Shown here in pieces: positions 21,405 through 32,362 of a stretch of DNA of 64,000 nt. A program made the translations under genes and the position numbers. Every line of letters starts with the position of its first letter. Position 1 is the stretch's first letter. The DNA is from Melieria omissa (taxonomy: Eukaryota > Arthropoda > Insecta > Diptera > Ulidiidae): the NCBI GenBank assembly GCA_963971225.1, contig OZ020268.1:34559848-34623847 (forward strand), given 5' to 3'. The notes under the pieces were generated by a model. That model ran no database searches and had not been told where the DNA came from. It saw only the letters and a program-made list of their open reading frames with translations.

Positions 21405-22148
21405 TCAGGTGTACAACTTTGCTTCCGCCGTTTTTTTTCCAAAATTAAAAGCTTTATTGCGAAAAAGTGCTTACAGATGTATTATTCAAAGTATTGTCCG
21501 TCGCTAGCGACAACTTTCTCCCATCTTTCCAGCAATTTTCGGATCCCGGCTCGAAAAAAGGAGTCCTCTTTTGACTCTATCCATGAAGCAATCCATTTTT
21601 CCAATTCTTCGAAGGATTGAAAATGTTGATCTGCCAGGCCGTGTGCCATCGAACGGAATAGGTGGAAGTCAGAAGGGGCGACATCTGGGGAATACGGCGG
21701 GTGGGGCAAGACTTCCCATTTCAGCGTTTCCAGGTACTTTTTGACCACTTTTGCGACGTGAGGCCGAGCATTGTCGTGTTGGAGGATGACTTTGTCATGT
21801 CGAAATCACCATTTTTAAAACGTTGAAACCACTGCCGACACGTTCTTTCACTCAGAGCAGCATCACCGTAAGTTTCTGAGAGCATTCGATGCGCTTCAGC
21901 TGCATTTTTTTTTCGAATTGTAACAGAAAAGTAAAACTTCCCGCAAATGGCGAGAATTGGGCACATAAACGGACATTTTCGAGCGTGAATAATACGAAAA
22001 CAAGAACAACTGTCACTGAAACGGCGATGACAATTCGTTAGGCACTGTCCACACTCACTTTAAAGGCATTACCATCTATGTATTTCAACCAGCCTCAGCC
22101 GGTACAGCCACCTATCGGAAAACGGCGGAAGCAAAGTTGTACACCTGA
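21405..22148 (-). mobile_element. Internally deleted mariner, innermost layer
   Basis: A 744-bp element flanked by TA (21403-21404 and 22149-22150). It has perfect 30-bp inverted ends opening TCAGGTGTACAACTTTGCTT. The minus strand encodes a transposase start (ATG 21966; WFQRFKNGDFDM) joined directly to the second-Asp region (QHDNARPHV). About 500 bp of the core is therefore missing. The C-terminal part runs to 21482. Confidence 0.88.
21482..21966 (-). pseudogene. Internally deleted mariner transposase
   Basis: The N-terminal DNA-binding part (21966 to about 21800) and C-terminal catalytic part (HPPYSPDVAPSDFHLF, then ERWEKVVASDGQYFE) flank a deletion that removes the first catalytic Asp. The two parts are also in different frames. 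The perfect terminal repeats mean the element could still move if enzyme were supplied in trans (inference). Confidence 0.82.
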
Positions 22149-22540
22149 TACAAAAAAAATTTGAATTTTCCGGAGGTGGGAAATGTGGTGAAACGTAGTG
22201 GCCTTAGAACTTCACAAAAATCTGCCTACTAACTCACCTGTAAACAATACTTCTTTTGTTCACGTGTTTAGCTGATCACTTTAAAAAGTATGGAAAAAAG
22301 CTACCATTGCTGCATAATGGGTACAAAATACCCAATGAAAATCTACGCAACGTGCAGAGCTGATAGAATTTTGTTTCTCATCATGTTGGGTCAATTCCAG
22401 ATCGTGTATGAAATTTTATTAAATTCGTATGGGCGGAACTGGTACCCGGCTTTAATGGGTTAAGGTCGGTTCGAGCAATGCACTTCTTACCAAAACGCCA
22501 ATATTATTCAGTAAGAATACTTTTACCTACTTTGAAACGA

Positions 22541-23013
22541 CTGATGACAATTTAATAGACTCTTTTTTGAAAAAAATTTAAGTAAGACATTTTCAAAAGT
22601 GGATGTAAATTTGTATACTTTTTAATTTAATAAATTAATTAATGTGATTTCAAATGTCAAGTTAAGCATTTTCCATTCACCAATTCAAATGGCCTTGGTG
22701 AGCAAATATGAACATAACAATTTTGCAAAAAATTTTCTTTTATTATATAATTTTCTTTTATTATATATATAGTAGTCATTAATTTTTGTTTAATCTTAAG
22801 CATCACAATTAACATTCAGAGCTAACTTTTCACATTGTAATATATCAATTAAAAATCACAAAACATTGACAATTCCATTGGCGAATTTCAGTACGCGTCA
22901 TGTTGAGGTAGTTGGACTCAACGCTGTGTTATCACCTTGCAGTCGGCGAGCCAAAAGCACGAATTACTCTATTGTCTGGATCAATGGTTACTAAATCTGT
23001 CGAAAAACAATTT
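22541..23013. other. AT-rich intergenic, possible 3' intron of the minus-strand gene
   Basis: If the 23061-24318 exon is spliced at its donor, this stretch is intronic. No downstream exon was recognised. Confidence 0.35.
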
Positions 23014-23060
23014 TTAGAAAATTATGGCAAAAATGTCAAATGTGAAACGCTTCAACGCAC

Positions 23061-24318
23061 CTTTTTTACTTTGTCTTCGGTAGCTTGTGTACTTGCGCTG
23101 CTGCTGCTGCTCCTCCGCCTCCTCAGGCTCTTCCTCGGACGAGGACAGTTGAGCGTGCAGCAGCACGTTGCCGTCGCTGCGATAGCGACGCACCGGAAAC
23201 ACTTTTTTCCGCGTTGTCTCCTGCAGCTCGGCCACATTGTGCAGACTGCCGCACTGGCGCTCGGCGCCGTTGGGCACCTTCAGGCGTCGCTGCGCTGCAT
23301 CGGACATCTTCAGCGAACCCTTGGAGCCGCTATCATTCTGGACATTCTCGCTGGAGGAGTGTTTCGGGCGACGACGTCGCCGATGGCGGCTAAAGCTCTC
23401 CTCCTGCACCACCAAAGTGCCCGCCTTGCTGGTGCGCAGGAAATAGCGCGGCGCGTGGTAGACCTCCTGCTCCTCGGCAAACTCGGGCGACGAGAAGCGG
23501 CCCTTGTTGAAGCTGAAGCGCTCGAGTATGGAGCCGGAGCTGGCGGGCGAGCGACCCGAGCTCTTCGAACGCCTATAGCGACGCTTCTCGCGCGGACCCG
23601 ACGACGACGAGTTGGTGGGCGTTGCCGTAGTGGTCGTAGTAATGGTGGATGGCGGCGTTGGCAAGTCAACAACAGGGAACGAGCCGTTGGTGTGCGTGGT
23701 GGCGGTGGCGGCGTCATCGACCTGGAAGCGCACACCTTTCAGCGAATGGGCGCGACGATGCAGCTTGTAGTCGGGCAGCGCATTCGAGTAGAAGTCAATG
23801 GCCGAGCTGGAGGTGTCGGCAGTGGGTGTGGTCAAGGCGGTGTTGTCATTGGAAGACGTAGCCGACGGTGTGGCCTCCTGTATGTGCAGCCCGCTGAGTT
23901 GACGATCGAGCACTTGGCGTATGGGCTGCGCCAGATTGGTGGTGGCAGCGCGACTGGAGCGTTTGCGCGTCTCGTGTTGAGGGCGCATGCTCTCCGGCTG
24001 CCGGTAAGTGCGCTCGTCGGGACTGTTTGCGTCGACGAGCAGTGCGCCGGTGTGGTCGTAGAGCAGAATGCGCGGCAGGGCTATGTTCGAGCATGACTTG
24101 GAGGTGGTCAGCTCCCACTTCCAGTGCTTTGGCTTGCGCAGCTGCAAGCTGAGCACGTTCGCGAAAGCGTCGTCCGCGTCATCGTCGCTAGCCGGATCGC
24201 GGTCGGCAGCTGAGCGCGTCGATCTGGTGGCAGCTGTTTCTGTGCTGCTGTCGGCACTGACGTTCCGCGCTGCAATCGCTGCACGTCGCCGCTGCATGTT
24301 CATAAACAAATCTGACAT
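23061..24318 (-). CDS. Basic Ser-rich protein exon, function unknown
   Basis: Coding exon on the minus strand from ATG 24318 (context GCCACAATGTC). I chose this because the open frame above it starts only with TTG. It encodes about 419 residues. An acidic stretch (ASDDDADDAF) precedes RKPKHWKWELTTSKSCSN and LPRILLYDHTGALLVDANS, the best candidate for a folded segment. The rest is Ser/Thr/Arg-rich and probably disordered: a Thr run, RREKRRYRRSK-type basic patches, HRRRRRP, and a C-terminal SSSEEEPEEAEEQQQQR. The frame stops at 23014, but a good donor (AAAAAAG then GTGCGT at 23060-23055) suggests splicing to an exon I could not find. GC content is far above the surroundings, as expected for a conserved coding exon. 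No family recognised. A cytoplasmic or nuclear protein is likely since no signal peptide or membrane segment is present. Confidence 0.65.
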
Positions 24319-25900
24319 TGTGGCACGACTCACATATCTCAGTGGACGCGAGCGGCGAGCAGCGAGGTTCTCCGAATGCGTCAGCAAGCGAGTGTTCCAC
24401 CTGTTGTGTTATTTTGTATTTTCAGGCAATTTGCATAATTTTCAATGTGCTCTCAATTTTCAATTGTTGTTGCAATTGTGTCACCACTAACACTGACAGC
24501 ACGACGAAGTCATGTTGAAGATCATCATTAAAGCCGCTGGCGACGTGCCAAATGCCGATTTTGATTTCTCTGATGTTGTTGCCGATGCTGTAGTTGTTGT
24601 TGTTGTTGTTGTTGTTTTGATCGTTTTGCTTTATTGTTGTGTTTTGTTGGTGCTGTTATTCGTCAATGGGGCGTAGAAATATACAAAATAGCAACACGCT
24701 GCCCTCTACCGAATGCGGCGCAGACACTCACCGTCGCCGTCGGCGTCGGCGTCGCAGTCGTTCGCTCGGCGATCGTATGCGCGTTTAATCCGCGCAATAT
24801 TGGTTATATTTTTAGATGGCGTTGTTCAGCGGTGAGTCGCTTTGAGGCGCGCTGATTGTCGATTGTGTGCGATCGATCAGCCGCCGCCAGCGTTGCCATA
24901 GGTAAGGGGGCCAATAGCTCTTTGCCTTCAAATATTCGGCAATTTCCTGCAATTGACGCGGCCAACAGCAAACTGGGTGAGCGCTCTTCGAATGCGCAGC
25001 GTGCGTTTTCTTGTTGTTGCTATGCCTTGAATGCGTTGTCCGCCGACGGGTCTTTGCAATTACAAATGCAAACTGTCTTTTGTGTACCGTTTCGATTCGG
25101 CTTTCTGCAATTTGCTTAGTTGTTGTTGTTGTTGCTGTTATTTCAATATGAAACGAATCGCATATAGTATCAGTCACGTATTAATCATTCAGAACTTCTT
25201 CAACTTTTCATAGCGACGACCATGAGTAGAATCGTTTTCCAACGTTTCGCATTTGAAACTTTCGTTATTGTTGTTGGTACTTGTGTATGCTTATAAATTT
25301 AGTACAACAACAACACGCTTTTCATGTGTGTTGCTTCGCGCGTATATAGCAAAGCGTCCACGAAACCGAATTCAACATAAAGACACTGGCACGCACACAG
25401 CCACACCTCAGTCAGTCAGTTCGTTTTGTTTATGGCAACAACAAAACGACGTGACATTATTTACACATTGCCCGATTTTTCGATTTTCCGCAATTTTCAC
25501 TCGGGCGCTCCACCAGCACCCAGCACAATTTTCACACTGCTCTACGCGTCGGCGATTGTGGGCAGCACAAGCGGCTGTCGCTCCGCACTGGCCCCGCATC
25601 GGCCCCGCTTCGCGCCGTCTCATCCTCAACCAAATTCATATTTTGTGTACTTTTGCGAAAAATTCTTTTTGAATTTTCACTCGCGCCTGTTGCTCTCGCG
25701 GCGCGTTGGCGACTCGTCGAGTGCGACGACCAGTGTTTAACTACAAATTTCACTGATGTCTCAAAATACGATGTCGGTGTGTTTTGCTCGCGTTTCATGT
25801 TGCTTTCATGTTCGTCACGCTGCTGGCCGGTGAGCGTCTTCCGCGTTGAGAGCAGCGCAAAATATTTATTTATGCATTTATTGTTTAGTTAGAAAATGGA
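24319..25900 (-). promoter_or_regulatory. GC-rich upstream/5' UTR region
   Basis: The region above the 24318 ATG is GC-rich with short (GTT)n (about 24594-24616), GTCGGC and (GTT/CTG) runs. It has many spurious open frames on both strands and no frame with signal peptide or domain. It most likely holds the promoter and 5' leader of the minus-strand gene. No TATA box could be assigned. Confidence 0.4.
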
Positions 25901-27365
25901 TATTTGATGGTTGAATGAATCGGCATTGATTTATGGCGATAAGATAATTGTGTGTGTGTTGGTGTCTTGTTCAGTGGGTGGCTAACCAATGGTCTGTTTA
26001 CTGCGGCCATTACTGCTCGTAAAGTAAATAATATTTTTTTCGCTTTTTACTGGTTTACAGTTTAGGGAATCTTAATGCCGAGTGCGAACGATGCCCCTGA
26101 CTTTGGCCTTGAAAATTACTACGGGTGGAAAGGGCGAGCGCACAGCTGCAGGCTTTGACGATTTGCCAGTGAAAAAACTCTCGAACTGTTAGTCTAGTTG
26201 GATAAAACAAATCCGTAAACCTCAATTATCAAATACACCTCTACAAGTTGACTCAAAGAACCCAATTTGTAGAGATTCCAGCTGGTATTTACCATTAATT
26301 TCACTGTGCAAGTCGAAAATAGTATTAAGCGGGGGACCTACTGAGCGACTTTTCCATAGATATACTGAGTTGAGATCCATCAGCCGTTTGGCTGGATTGG
26401 CTCTAGTTTAAGAGAAATCCGACTTTGAATTTTGCTCATTTCAGACGAGTTCGTCGCTTAAGTCTTCGAACGTTTAAATGCTAATTGCTCCCAAATCGTT
26501 CTGAATATCGCTTTACTGTCTTCGGCAAGTTTTCAGATATTATAACGACCAACAAATTTGCTTAAGACACAAATCCCCAAAAAATACATTCAAACTGTGT
26601 TTTCGACAAAAATGTCCCAAAAACATCAGTTTTTCGTCGAGGCATAAAAACAGTATAGCGAACGCTCGTGAAAAAAATAAATGAGTATGCTTTTATATAG
26701 AGGGTTGACTCCTGCATCTAACAAATTAAAAATTTTGCTTGGAAAACGCCCATTAAAGCGTGGCTCGGCGTCCAATTTCAAAGTTTTTATCAAAAAAAAA
26801 AAATCAATTACTCTCCAACTGATTTACACGATATGGGTATCAAACAAAACATATTTTTCATACCTTTTTTTTAATGTGCAACATTAGATACGTTAGATGT
26901 ACTAATAAAAAGTTTTAAGCGAAAAAAACATTTTTTTATACATTTTTTTTTGCGGATTTTTTTCTCGAAAAAATCTATTACTAAGGTACAATAAGTTTGC
27001 TACCATATTGTAACCCGTGAAATTCCCTTTACAATGAAATATAAAAATGTATACTTTTGTCTTTTCTGAATATATTTTTTAAATTTTGTTGTGTTTTCTA
27101 ACCAAAACCAAAAAATAAAAATAAAAAATAAAAATTAAAAATAAAAATTAAAAATAAAAATGAAAAACAAAAATTAAAATAAGAATGTTAGGTAAACAAT
27201 GAAACGCAGTTAAAGATTTATTTTTTCTAAAGTGCGTGACTTTCTTGCGTTCAACACTTTTAGAAACACCTTCTTATCGAAAATAATTAGTATAGTTCGG
27301 TGGTGAGTGGTTAACATCGAAAAACTTAGTGAAAATGTCAGTTTTTGTTCATAAAAGAAATTTAA
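25901..27365. other. AT-rich intergenic, nothing recognised
   Basis: It contains an AAAAT/AAAATTAAA-type low-complexity patch at about 27105-27180. No gene is supported. Confidence 0.4.
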
Positions 27366-27866
27366 TTACATTATAATACATTACATTACATTACATTACA
27401 TTACATTACATTACATTACATTACATTACATTACATTACATTACATTACATTACATTACATTACATTACATTACATTACATTACATTACATTACATTACA
27501 TTACATTACATTACATTACATTACATTACATTACATTACATTACATTACATTACATTACATTACATTACATTACATTACATTACATTACATTACATTACA
27601 TTACATTATATTACATTACATTACATTACATTACATTACATTACACTACATTACATTACATTTCGACTAAACTAGAAAACATCAGTACCAGATCCGTTAC
27701 CGTTCACATTTTTTACATTACATTACATTACATTACATTACATTACATTACATTACATTACATTACATTACATAACATTACATTACATTACATTACATTA
27801 CATTACATTACATTGCATTACATTACATTGCATTACATTACATTGCATTACATTACATTACATTAC
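27366..27866. repeat. (ACATT)n satellite in two blocks
   Basis: A pentanucleotide array runs 27366-27662, nearly pure, with a few changes. A second block runs 27712-27866 with scattered GCATT variants. The blocks are separated by 49 bp starting CGACTAAACTAGAAAACATC. A near copy of this spacer (CGACTAAACTAGGTAAAAGT) follows the second block at 27867-27912. Array plus tail thus form a twice-repeated unit. Confidence 0.9.
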
Positions 27867-27912
27867 GACTAAACTAGGTAAAAGTCACTACCAAATCCGC
27901 TACTGTTCACGC

Positions 27913-28747
27913 AGTTCAGAACGTATCCCATTGTGAATGTAAAATGTTTTATCAAACAAAAATTACCTCTACCTCAAAACAAATTCAACAACAAAAAGTT
28001 GTGGAATCAGCGCTTTAACGCAAACAATACGTTTTCCACACTGTCCACTTTCGAAAAAACCTGAGATGCTGAGAAGGACTATCTATGGGTATATTTTCCA
28101 TGTTTTCTTCTCAAATATTTTTAAGGAAATCCCAAAATATGGCGCCTGATAATATCTGAAAATTTCTATATTTCAAGCGCAAAATATCGATATATCTATT
28201 TTTGTGCATCCCTACCTAACGATTATAAATAATAATATAATATACGACAAAATCAGTTGCTCCCCTAAATATTCTCAAAAGAGATGTTCGAAGCGAATGA
28301 ATATTGCTTCTGCAAGACTTTGTAAACAATTTTTGTTGTCCGCATAAATTGCCTACTCTACAACTAATATTTCAAGCCCAAAAGTAGGCAAAACTATGTG
28401 CTCAAATTTTTTAGCAGAATATGAATAGTGCGAGGTAATATTTTGGCCATTACTGTTTGATCAAAGTGTAACACCAAACCAATTCCTTTCCATCAAGATG
28501 GCAATACTTTGAAGAATTGCTTTGTATTTTGCTTATAGCATCAATCAGACAATTAATTTACCCAAGGGACACTGACATCTCATAAACAAAACTTCAACGC
28601 ATATGGTAAAAACAATTAAGAATTTCGCAGTTTCACGATCACAGAGGTTATCACTGATGCGGTGCCTATACTATGCACACCAGATTACCGACAGTCGCAC
28701 TTTATCTTCCTCACGCTGAGGCACTCAGTGCACTTTCATTAGTAAAC
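27913..28747. other. Intergenic and upstream of the acidic secreted protein gene
   Basis: No repeat or gene is recognised. The last 150 bp probably hold the promoter of the gene at 28748. A TTATCACTGAT segment (GATA-type site) lies at about 28648. No TATA box is clear. Confidence 0.35.
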
Positions 28748-29470
28748 ATGTGCAGACATTGCAAAATATTCACAAAAGTTGTGCTCATTACTTTACTTTG
28801 TCTAAGCACAACGCGCCTCGGTGCCGGCCGCACGCTGCAGCACAAACAACGGCCAAAAGATGCGCGTACCGCTGGCGATCTGCCGGTAGTCTATGTAAAA
28901 CATGTGCGTCGTTTGCCGTCCGAATATCTGGACGACGAGTATGTCGAGGAAATCTTCGAGGAGTTTGATTTTCGACATGGACCGCCATCGTTTACATACA
29001 CCGACGAGGACATTGATCGCATGATACGCTGCGGCTTTGATCCAACGCTAAAGGAGTGTAAGTGTCTTCTCTTCAAAGAGAGTGAAAATAATGCATAAGC
29101 ATTGATTTCAGGTGAATTGCTGCGTAAGCCAGTTGTGTCGCCTAAATGGCCCGTAACACGTTCGACGACAACAACTTATCGCATAGAGAGCACCACCACA
29201 ACGCGACGGCCGTTCGTCTACGATCGTCGACTACCAGCTGGCGCCACTACTCCGAGAACCATCACTACTACCACTACTGAGTATTTGCCATTTCTGCCAG
29301 ACATCGCTGATATCGAGGACTACGACGACCTCAACACCAACGACTGGCATGCAAAGCCCGATGGTGGTGACGATGAGGGAAACAATAGGAACAATGAGGT
29401 AGCCGGCGACATTTACGACGACTATGACGAGGAAGACGCTGAAGACGAGTATGTTGAGAATTACAAGTAA
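28748..29470 (+). CDS. Acidic Thr-rich secreted protein, two exons
   Basis: The exons are 28748-29057 and 29112-29470, separated by a 54-nt intron with a perfect donor (GAGT then GTAAGT) and a TTGATTTCAG acceptor. The junction restores a Cys codon and the product is 222 residues. The ATG at 28748 (AAACATG) is preferred to an in-frame ATG at 28673 because it opens the signal peptide (MCRHCKIFTKVVLITLLCLS, cleavage near residue 30). The mature protein has a basic start (QHKQRPKDAR) and a conserved-looking middle (PPSFTYTDEDIDRMIRCGFD). A mucin-like Thr/Arg segment after the splice follows, then a strongly acidic tail rich in Asp, Glu and Tyr (DDYDEEDAEDEYVENY). Two cysteines are separated by 8 residues (CGFDPTLKEC), unlike the neighbouring peptide module. 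An AATAAA lies at about 29761. I do not recognise the family. It could be a cuticle, chorion or extracellular matrix protein. Confidence 0.78.
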
Positions 29471-30407
29471 ATGCGGGCGGTGCAAAGATTTGAAAGGGGT
29501 AGGTCAACAAATGTGACTTTGTGGTTTTGGAGAACTCGCATATCAACGACTCTTTTAAAAAACTGGAAATTGATTTAGAGGGCGTGGTCTCTCACTGTTA
29601 AGTATCTGCATTAAGTACCATAAATATCAGTAAAATGTTGAGAGTTCTAAAATTAAATGCTAAAACAGGGATTTTACACCATTGTGCTTGATTTTCTATA
29701 ATGTAGACGTAAAGTTGGTTGTGACAGAAGTCAAACTCCTTAAGTTTAAAGTTTAACAAATAATAAAAATAATACAATGGAATTGTTAAAACGATTTTAT
29801 GACATCTACCAAAACATTCTATGATTAAAACACACAACACACCTGGTGATTTATCTAAATGATAAATCACCAGGAAATCAATCATGCATTGATGAATTTG
29901 TTTATTATTGTCCGGATGGTTTTTGTCTAAAAATTCGTAACAAGCGAAACGATGGTTACATGTCAAGTTTACATAAAGCAAAATGACTAAGAAAATGAAC
30001 AAACTAAAAGGGGTGGAAAATGAACTTTTGTAGACCCAAAGTTAGGGCTGTACTAAGCTGTTCGAAGATCATAATTTTGATTGACAATCAAATACTCGTA
30101 GCACACCAGGAAAGGTTGAGTGGACCTACAAGATGTGAGCAATCACAATCGGCTTGAAAAATTTATTAGACAGCTTGATTACGCAATGCCCGATGCCAGA
30201 TTTGAGCGATCACTTTTCATCCATTTTTACTAATCACGGGACATGGAAACTTAAAGAGACTTCTCAATATTTCAGAGGACGAAAAACATATTCAAAATAA
30301 TATGTGACATAGATAACAATTCGAGAGGTTAACAAATACGGATTAGAACTAAAACAGAAAGACAAAAAGAAATCCATAATAATAAATATATTTTAGGCCA
30401 GTAAGAG
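29471..30407. other. Intergenic with a perfect hairpin
   Basis: At 29842-29874 there is a perfect inverted repeat with 14-bp arms (CCTGGTGATTTATC and complement) and a 5-nt loop. Otherwise no gene or transposon is recognised. The 134-codon minus frame at 29598-30002 shows no domain. Confidence 0.4.
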
Positions 30408-30411
30408 TTAA

Positions 30412-30621
30412 CCCTTTCGCTATTTTGTTGCCATATGGCAACATGCTACTTTGTGGACGTCTGAATCCTTTATGGTTTCAAGATTACTTTTGTTTGTTCA
30501 TGCGTAGAATAATTTAAAGTTTTAGAAAAAATACAAAATTAAACACACACAGAAGCCTAAATCGATAGATCGATAGAATGCAGACTTAAACTTTCTCTAG
30601 TAAAAACCTGTAGGGAAAGGG
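30412..30621. mobile_element. TTAA-flanked MITE, family D
   Basis: A 210-bp element flanked by TTAA (30408-30411 and 30622-30625). It opens CCCTTTCGC and closes GGGAAAGGG. A 16-bp perfect palindrome GTTGCCATATGGCAAC lies at 30427-30442, 15 nt from the left end. No coding capacity. piggyBac-type by target site (inference). Confidence 0.72.
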
Positions 30622-30742
30622 TTAAACATATCGATGGATAGGACTTTATTAGTATCTATGACGATTTCTACATTCGAGGGGGGGAGGGAGAATAATTGTC
30701 TTTAGCTCAGTTTAAAGCGGAAAAGAGAGCATAAAAAACGTA

Positions 30743-30927
30743 CAGTGAAACCCGCTTAAGTAGCTTTCTTCTTCATTAAAAACCCCAGTGAGTAACAAAC
30801 ATTTTGGGGCACTATGCGCTATGCACGCTTAGTATTCAACCCGCTTCTGCTTATTTAAGTATTTCATTCGCTTAAGTATCTAAAAAATATTACATCTACA
30901 AATAAGTTACTTAAGCGGGTTTTACTG
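30743..30927. mobile_element. pogo-like MITE, family 2
   Basis: A 185-bp element flanked by TA (30741-30742 and 30928-30929). It opens CAGTGAAACCCGCTTAAGTA, and the complement of its right end is CAGTAAAACCCGCTTAAGTA (one mismatch in 20). CAGT ends with TA duplication are pogo/Tigger-like (known). Confidence 0.8.
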
Positions 30928-31474
30928 TAGTTAATTAAGTAATGTCAAAACACTAAAAGACCAAAAGTACCCAATCAATTCCTATATAGCATCTTCCACA
31001 CATTATGGATAATTGAATCAGTTATATGTGTACAACAACAAACAAAAAAGTTATATTATTTTCCATAAGGTATAATAGAACTTGACACTTGTTCCATGTC
31101 TCCATGTGATCCAATCTAATTTGATTGATTTTTGTATAAAGTTTTGTAACAAAATAAACAACAACTACTTACTTGCGTTTGAATTTGATGTTTATATGAA
31201 ATTTTCTCGAGTAACTGTTACAGCGATAATTACTCTCGCTTTCTGACATTTTTCGCACAAACTCGCGCTTGTGTGTATTTACCATAGACAACAACAACAA
31301 TTTGTGACGTTGTGGAACCCGTTTTCATATCAACAAACTGCTGCTGACTGCATAATAATTTGTATATACGTACATATCTAGGTATGTATGTATATGGATT
31401 AGCTTACATGCATATAGTAGAAAAGCGGGAAGTGAGCCATCGAATTTAACCCGCATCCATGTTGCAGGTTAATA

Positions 31475-31651
31475 CAGTACTTTTCGCTTAAAGCGAACTT
31501 CGAGGGACCGGGCAAAATGGTTCGTTTTAACCGAAAGTTCGCTTTAAAAGGGGTCCGTAATAAGCGAAAACATAAAGCGCATACTTTTGAAATTGGTTCG
31601 TTTTAGGCGGAAAATCGTTTTAAACGGGTTCGTTATAAGCGAAAAGCACTG
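31475..31651. mobile_element. pogo-like MITE, family 1, copy 2
   Basis: A 177-bp element homologous to 6117-6300. It opens CAGTACTTTTCGCTTAAAGC after TA, and its complemented right end is CAGTGCTTTTCGCTTATAAC. The right end abuts an (ATTTT)n array directly. Confidence 0.75.
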
Positions 31652-31800
31652 TTTTATTTTATTTTATTTTATTTTATTTTATTTTATTTTATTTTATTTT
31701 ATTTTATTTTATTTTATTTTATTTTATTTTATTTTATTTGATTTTATTTGACTTTATTTATTTTTTTTTAATTTTATTTTTATTTTTATTTTATTTTATT
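31652..31800. repeat. (ATTTT)n array
   Basis: A pure pentanucleotide run to about 31738, then degenerate (ATTTTATTTG, ATTTTTATTTTT) to about 31800. It begins at the end of the pogo-like MITE. Confidence 0.85.
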
Positions 31801-32358
31801 GATAATATGTTTATTTTATCTATTAATTAAAAACTTAATATATTTAATTTTATAAATAAAGCTGTAAAGTCAATTCAGAATAACATGGAAACATCACAAG
31901 TGATACGTTGAAAGCCCAAATCTCTGCATTCCAGGGCCAAATACAAAGTAAACACTGTGCACTTAAGGCCGCGTATTCCACTGTCATCTATGTTGTGAAT
32001 GCAGTGGAGCACCCAAGGGGAGTCTAAGGGGTTTCAATCTCTCATAAGTATTTGATTGCTTTAAAATTGTTGTCTGACAAATACATTTCAAATGGTATTC
32101 GCCTCGAAAGTTGTGTAGGAAACCCCTCAAAATGAAATTTTGTGTGACTATGATTATTGTGTTTGATTGAACTGGTTTTTGCTAAAAACCTAAACTTATT
32201 GTACTGTGTTCTTGTAAAAGCTACAATATATACAACAACATATACGCACACAGCTATGTATTTAACATTTTAAAAACAAATTGTTTTCACATAAACAACT
32301 TGTAATTGGTTTTCTAGTTTTACCGAAATTGTTTATGATTAATTGTAAATAAATAAAG
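31801..32358. other. AT-rich intergenic, nothing recognised
   Basis: No feature supported. Confidence 0.4.
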
Positions 32359-32362
32359 TTAA

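Larger units (their letters stand above)
21221..22459. mobile_element. TTAA-flanked MITE, family A, carrying a mariner
   Basis: Flanked by TTAA (21217-21220 and 22460-22463). It opens CCCATTGCTGCTTAATGGGT and closes GGCTTTAATGGG. Without the inner mariner (21405-22148) and the TA duplication it is about 490 bp and aligns along its length with 12276-12692. It is the middle layer of a three-level nest. Confidence 0.8.
21060..22540 (+). mobile_element. Oldest layer: mariner transposase fossil split by a TTAA element
   Basis: On the plus strand, 21060-21215 reads a mariner catalytic-domain scrap (HGAKVVNKILDTLQWDILLH then PPYSPEITLCNYYFLRSM). After the TTAA element ends at 22463 the fossil resumes with FEQCTSYQNANII. 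The insertion thus splits one old transposase. It lacks identifiable terminal repeats. Confidence 0.6.

Noticed and set aside
22912..24096. 394-codon plus-strand frame opposite the 23061-24318 exon
   Set aside because: A shadow of the GC-rich minus-strand coding exon; Ala/Arg/Gly-rich without features, start is not ATG in good context.
25253..25672. 139-codon frame starting with a hydrophobic stretch
   Set aside because: The apparent start codon is TTG, the hydrophobic stretch is from (GTT)-rich DNA, and no conserved cysteine pattern follows.
27366..27866. Regularly spaced repeats considered as a CRISPR array
   Set aside because: The unit is a 5-bp satellite without spacers, and the genome is eukaryotic.
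28673..28747. Upstream in-frame ATG for the acidic secreted protein
   Set aside because: It would place 25 residues before an obvious signal peptide; the second ATG has the better context.
29598..30002. 134-codon minus-strand frame
   Set aside because: AT-driven, no domain, overlaps the likely 3' UTR of the 28748 gene.
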